A DNA stretch of 64,000 bases from Littorina saxatilis (Eukaryota; Mollusca; Gastropoda; Littorinimorpha; Littorinidae). Below, piece by piece: positions 60,860-64,000 of the stretch (its first letter is position 1; every line of letters begins with the position of its first letter). The notes beneath the pieces are model-generated. The model made no database searches and was not told the origin of the DNA. It worked only from the letters and a program-made list of their open reading frames with translations. The stretch covers positions 34,198,523-34,262,522 of the forward strand of contig NC_090251.1 of assembly GCF_037325665.1 (NCBI RefSeq), written 5' to 3'. The position numbers and the translations under genes were made by a program.

Positions 60860-61192
60860 CCAAGACCCCCTCCATCTCCTAAGCCGTGCTGAGCAGGCTA
60901 TCATCTTCCGCCTCCGCACTGGACACTGCTGCCTCAAAGCACACCTAAGGAGGATAGGTGTAGCAGAGTCTGCCACATGTGACTGTGGAGAGGGAGATCA
61001 GACTCCAGAACATGTTCTCCAAGCATGTCCCCTCCTCGACCAACTGCGAATCCAGACATGGCCTGACCAAACAGATCTGAGGACCAAAATGTGGGGAGCA
61101 CTGGAGGACCTGGAAAGAACGTCCATGTTCATGGCATCCTCCAGATTCCGAGTCTGACACAACCGTCGTACGAAGAAGAAGAAGAAGAACAG
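60860..61192 (+). mobile_element. LINE 3' end fragment
   Basis: A frame reads AEQAIIFRLRTGHCCLKAHL, CDCGEGDQTPEHVLQACPLL and RTKMWGALEDLERT to a TGA near 61159, then a GAA-repeat tail ending at about 61190. The Cys-x-Cys-Gly-x(4)-Thr-x-x-His pattern is the zinc-knuckle-like C-terminus common in Jockey/I-type LINEs. 5'-truncated. Confidence 0.75.
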
Positions 61193-61270
61193 GCTGTTTA
61201 AAGACATCTGTGTCTTTCAGACTTTCAACAAAAAAAGTGTTCTGATATATCGATTTTAGAACACAAGAGA

Positions 61271-62123
61271 AACAAGTCGCGTAAGGCGAAAATACAACAT
61301 TTAGTCAAGTAGCTGTCGAACTCACAGAATGAAACTGAACGCAATGCAACGCAGCAAGACCGTATACTCGTAGCATCGTCAGTCCACCGCGCACGGCAAA
61401 GGCAGTGAAATTGACAAGAAGAGCGGGGTAGTACTTGCGCTGAGAAGGATAGCACGCTTTTCTGTACCACTCTTCGTTTTAACTTTCTGAGCGTGTTTTT
61501 AATCCAAACATATCATATCTATATGTTTTTGGAATCAGGAACCGACAAGGAATAAGATGAAAGTGTTTTTAAATTGATTTCGACAATTTAATTTTGATAA
61601 TAATTTTTATATTTTTAATTTTCAGAGCTTGTTTTTAATCCAAATATAACATATTTATATGTTTTTGGAATCAGAAAATGATGGGGAATAAGATGAACGT
61701 AAATTTGGATCGTTTTTATAAAAAAACAATTTTTTTTTTAAATTTTCAGATTTTTAATGACCAAAGTCATTAATTAATGTTTAAGCCACCAAGCTGAAAT
61801 GCAATACCGAAGTCCGGGCTTCGTCGAAGATTACTTGACCAAAATTTCAACCAATTTGGTTGAAAAATGAGAGCGTGACAGTGCCGCCTCAACTTTCACG
61901 AAAAGCCGGATATGACGTCATAAAAGACATCGAAAAAATGAAAAAAACGTCTGGGGATTTTATACCCAGGAACTCTCATGTCAAATTTCATAAAGATCGG
62001 TCCAGTAGTTTAGTCTGAATCGCTCTACACACACACACAGACACACAGACATACATACACCACGACCCTCGTCTCGATTCCCCCCTCTACGTTAAAACAT
62101 TTAGTCAAAACTTGACTAAATGT
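61271..62123 (+). mobile_element. ~840-bp CATTTAGTCAAG element, copy 4
   Basis: AACAAGTCGCGTAAGGCG start and CTTGACTAAATGT end, same orientation as copies 1 and 2, with small length differences. Lies about 500 bp upstream of the ILRUN first coding exon and is followed by a TG microsatellite at about 62260-62290. Confidence 0.75.
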
Positions 62124-62256
62124 AACAAAATGGTGCTTTCTGAGCCAAGAACTGCCGAATCAGTTGCCACGAAATCGGCATTTCAGTTACCAAATTACAA
62201 ACCGCTGTTAAAAAAAATTCTTTTTTTGACGGGCCGCCCGCTGGAGGGGGTGTGCA

Positions 62257-62294
<38 letters not shown>

Positions 62295-62572
62295 GCGTCA
62301 GTAGCCTATGTGCGTGTCACGGTGTGCACCTCAGTGTATGTGTCAGTGTGAGCCTCTCTTCCTCTCTCTCCTTTAAACTGTATATAGGTGCGGGCATATA
62401 AGTCGCGTACGAACATAGAAACCGGGTACAGTGTATCTTTAAAATGGTTTAATACATGTATAAAGATCTATTTCGGAGTAAGAACGGACTCGAGTCAGTG
62501 GCAAAGGTAGTTTCAGCTGTGCTATCGGGGAAAGCTATAATTTTTCCCATCGGCCTTTAGGCCTATTATTGT

Positions 62573-62590
62573 TACGCATGCGCAGGAAGT
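62573..62590 (+). promoter_or_regulatory. NRF1 plus ETS composite site, likely ILRUN promoter
   Basis: ACGCATGCGCAGGAAGT joins an NRF1-type palindrome (CGCATGCGCA) to an ETS/GABP core (AGGAAGT). It lies about 110 bases upstream of the ILRUN ATG with no TATA box in view, as in broadly expressed animal genes. Confidence 0.5.
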
Positions 62591-62701
62591 AGAACATCGT
62601 CAGCGAACAGCGTCATTGCGTGTGAACTTGTGTTGTTATTTTGCTTCCAGGTGGCAAAGCGACTTCACATTTCCACATGCTTCGCCTTATACGTCGGTAA
62701 A

Positions 62702-62856
62702 ATGGATGTTGATAGCGATCTCGACGGAAAGCTGCTTCAGCAGTTCAGCGCCATGGGTACAACTGATCGAGAGGTTCTGATCGCGGAGTTCCAAAAATTC
62801 CTTGGGAACAGTATCAATCCGGACTCATGTGCTTTTTTTCTTGACATGAACAATTG
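62702..62856 (+). CDS. ILRUN: ILRUN (C6orf106 homologue), first coding exon; gene runs off right edge
   Basis: The exon starts at the ATG at 62702: MDVDSDLDGKLLQQFSAMGT, then TDREVLIAEFQKFLG and SCAFFLDMNNW, closely matching the N-terminus of ILRUN, a UBA-like domain. It ends in the split W codon before donor GTAGGT (62857). ILRUN also has an NBR1-like FW domain further on and, in mammals, damps IRF3/NF-kB-driven antiviral and inflammatory transcription. The rest of the gene lies beyond 64000: no second exon was recognised in the last 1.1 kb, which holds a G22 run at 63281-63302 and AT-rich intron. An acceptor-like TTGCTTCCAG at 62641-62650 might join an upstream untranslated exon. Confidence 0.9.
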
Positions 62857-64000
62857 GTAGGTTTTTTAAAACCACCACAGGCAAAGTTGTTGTTTGTTTT
62901 ATACCATAGCTTCTCCGCAGTTACTAACAGACTGAAGCAGTGTTAATTGACTGTTCAATATAATTTTTCATCCATAATGATAACCGTCATCGGGGGGTGG
63001 AAGGTGGTCAATGTACTGGTACTAACATCGCTTGATACTGTGAATCAGCTGATTTTCAGGGGTTGTAAGTTCAACAGCGTGCACACAGAGTGCGCTTACC
63101 CCGATAAGGGTATGCATTCTCTCCCCTATTTTCTTTCAGGGTAACTTGAGTTCATAAGCAATTGTACTTGTAGGTGTCATTGTTTTGGAAAAGGGGGAGT
63201 GGCACATCAGAACACATGGGGCAAAACAAGGCCTTACCTTGTGGTCGGACATAGCATGTCATTATTAGATTAATGTACATGGGGGGGGGGGGGGGGGGGG
63301 GGTGTATTTCACTTGTATTCTTTTAGTCCAAATGACATACTGTAACTGATTGTAGATTGAGGGTGAAGTGAGTGAAGAATAAATAAATCTAGCAGAAACG
63401 AGAAAGGGACTGAAAGTTAAAGTATGGGGTAAAACAGCAGTATCACTATCAACCCTAATGTTATTTCAATTCAATTCAATTTCCATGAGAAGTTTATCCC
63501 TTTTGTGTCTATGTGGATGTAGAGAGAATGGGATAAGTATTCTCTGGTACTACTTAGCATTACGTAGGTCACATTGCTCCATTTCATGATGATGAACATT
63601 TTAAAAGTGAAAGCTTTAACTTTTAGTTTAAGTATAACTCTGGAAAGAATTGTCATAAAATACCTGGCATGAAAATGTGTAGATATACCAGGGATGTGAA
63701 AAGAGACTTGCCCGGGGCAGGTTCACATTTTGCCGGGCTATTGTCAGATTGAGTATCACAGAATATTTGCCCATCAGGCATGCGGAAAGTTTGTGAACGT
63801 TTGAAGTAGCAGTGTTCAGTTTTCAACAGTACAGTTTTTTCACTTCAATATTATTATAATTACAAAATACAAATCTGTTGCCAGTAACTCCTATTACATA
63901 CATGTACTTGTCTACTTATTAAATTGGTTTGACTAACATTGTCTTAAGCCTTGAAAATGTGCTTAAACTTAAAGAAAGACTACCTTTATCAGGGAAAATG

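Noticed and set aside
1-64000. CRISPR arrays, operons or bacterial signals
   Set aside because: Tandem repeats here are microsatellites or the element B array; all genes are spliced animal genes.

Overview
The window is animal nuclear DNA: spliced genes with GT-AG introns, metazoan protein families and about half interspersed repeat. The repeat families (SINEs ending in an A-rich tail after ...CGTTAAACACC, the roughly 840-bp CATTTAGTCAAG element, the Helitron and DIRS-like elements) look like those of marine gastropods. A caenogastropod such as a periwinkle is my best guess, from memory of such repeats rather than a search.

Four host genes can be supported. (1) LMF2-like lipase maturation factor, minus strand, five N-terminal coding exons between 13572 and 51, running off the left edge. 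(2) NCAPH2, the condensin II kleisin, plus strand, complete in 18 coding exons (23911-40622), 613 codons with every splice phase consistent. (3) An unidentified 783-codon acidic, low-complexity protein on the minus strand (54068-51143, three exons), with a PP1-type KVQF docking motif, a perfect CRE upstream and a short uORF just before its ATG; a PPP1R15-like protein is one possibility. (4) The first coding exon of ILRUN (62702-62856), plus strand, running off the right edge behind an NRF1/ETS promoter site.

LMF2 and NCAPH2 lie head to head, as they do in human, so this is probably an ancient divergent pair. Here a DIRS-like element of about 7 kb (15752-22799) sits between them. A second DIRS-like element (about 338-6515) fills the LMF2 intron between coding exons 4 and 5. 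Both are broken fossils. The one between the genes holds a complete-looking 120-nt 5S rRNA sequence (16739-16858) with all internal promoter boxes, and a 1.6-kb array of roughly 200-bp repeats. This is the most unusual object in the window.

The rest is intron and intergenic DNA with identifiable elements: a 5'-truncated RTE-type LINE with target duplications nested in an older inverted-repeat element, another LINE 3' end, several SINE families with target duplications, a mariner-derived element, a Helitron, a TTAA-flanked piggyBac-like element, other inverted-repeat elements (one carrying six CArG boxes), and two repeats rich in AGGTCA nuclear-receptor half-sites. No bacterial operon, CRISPR array or free-standing tRNA gene was seen.
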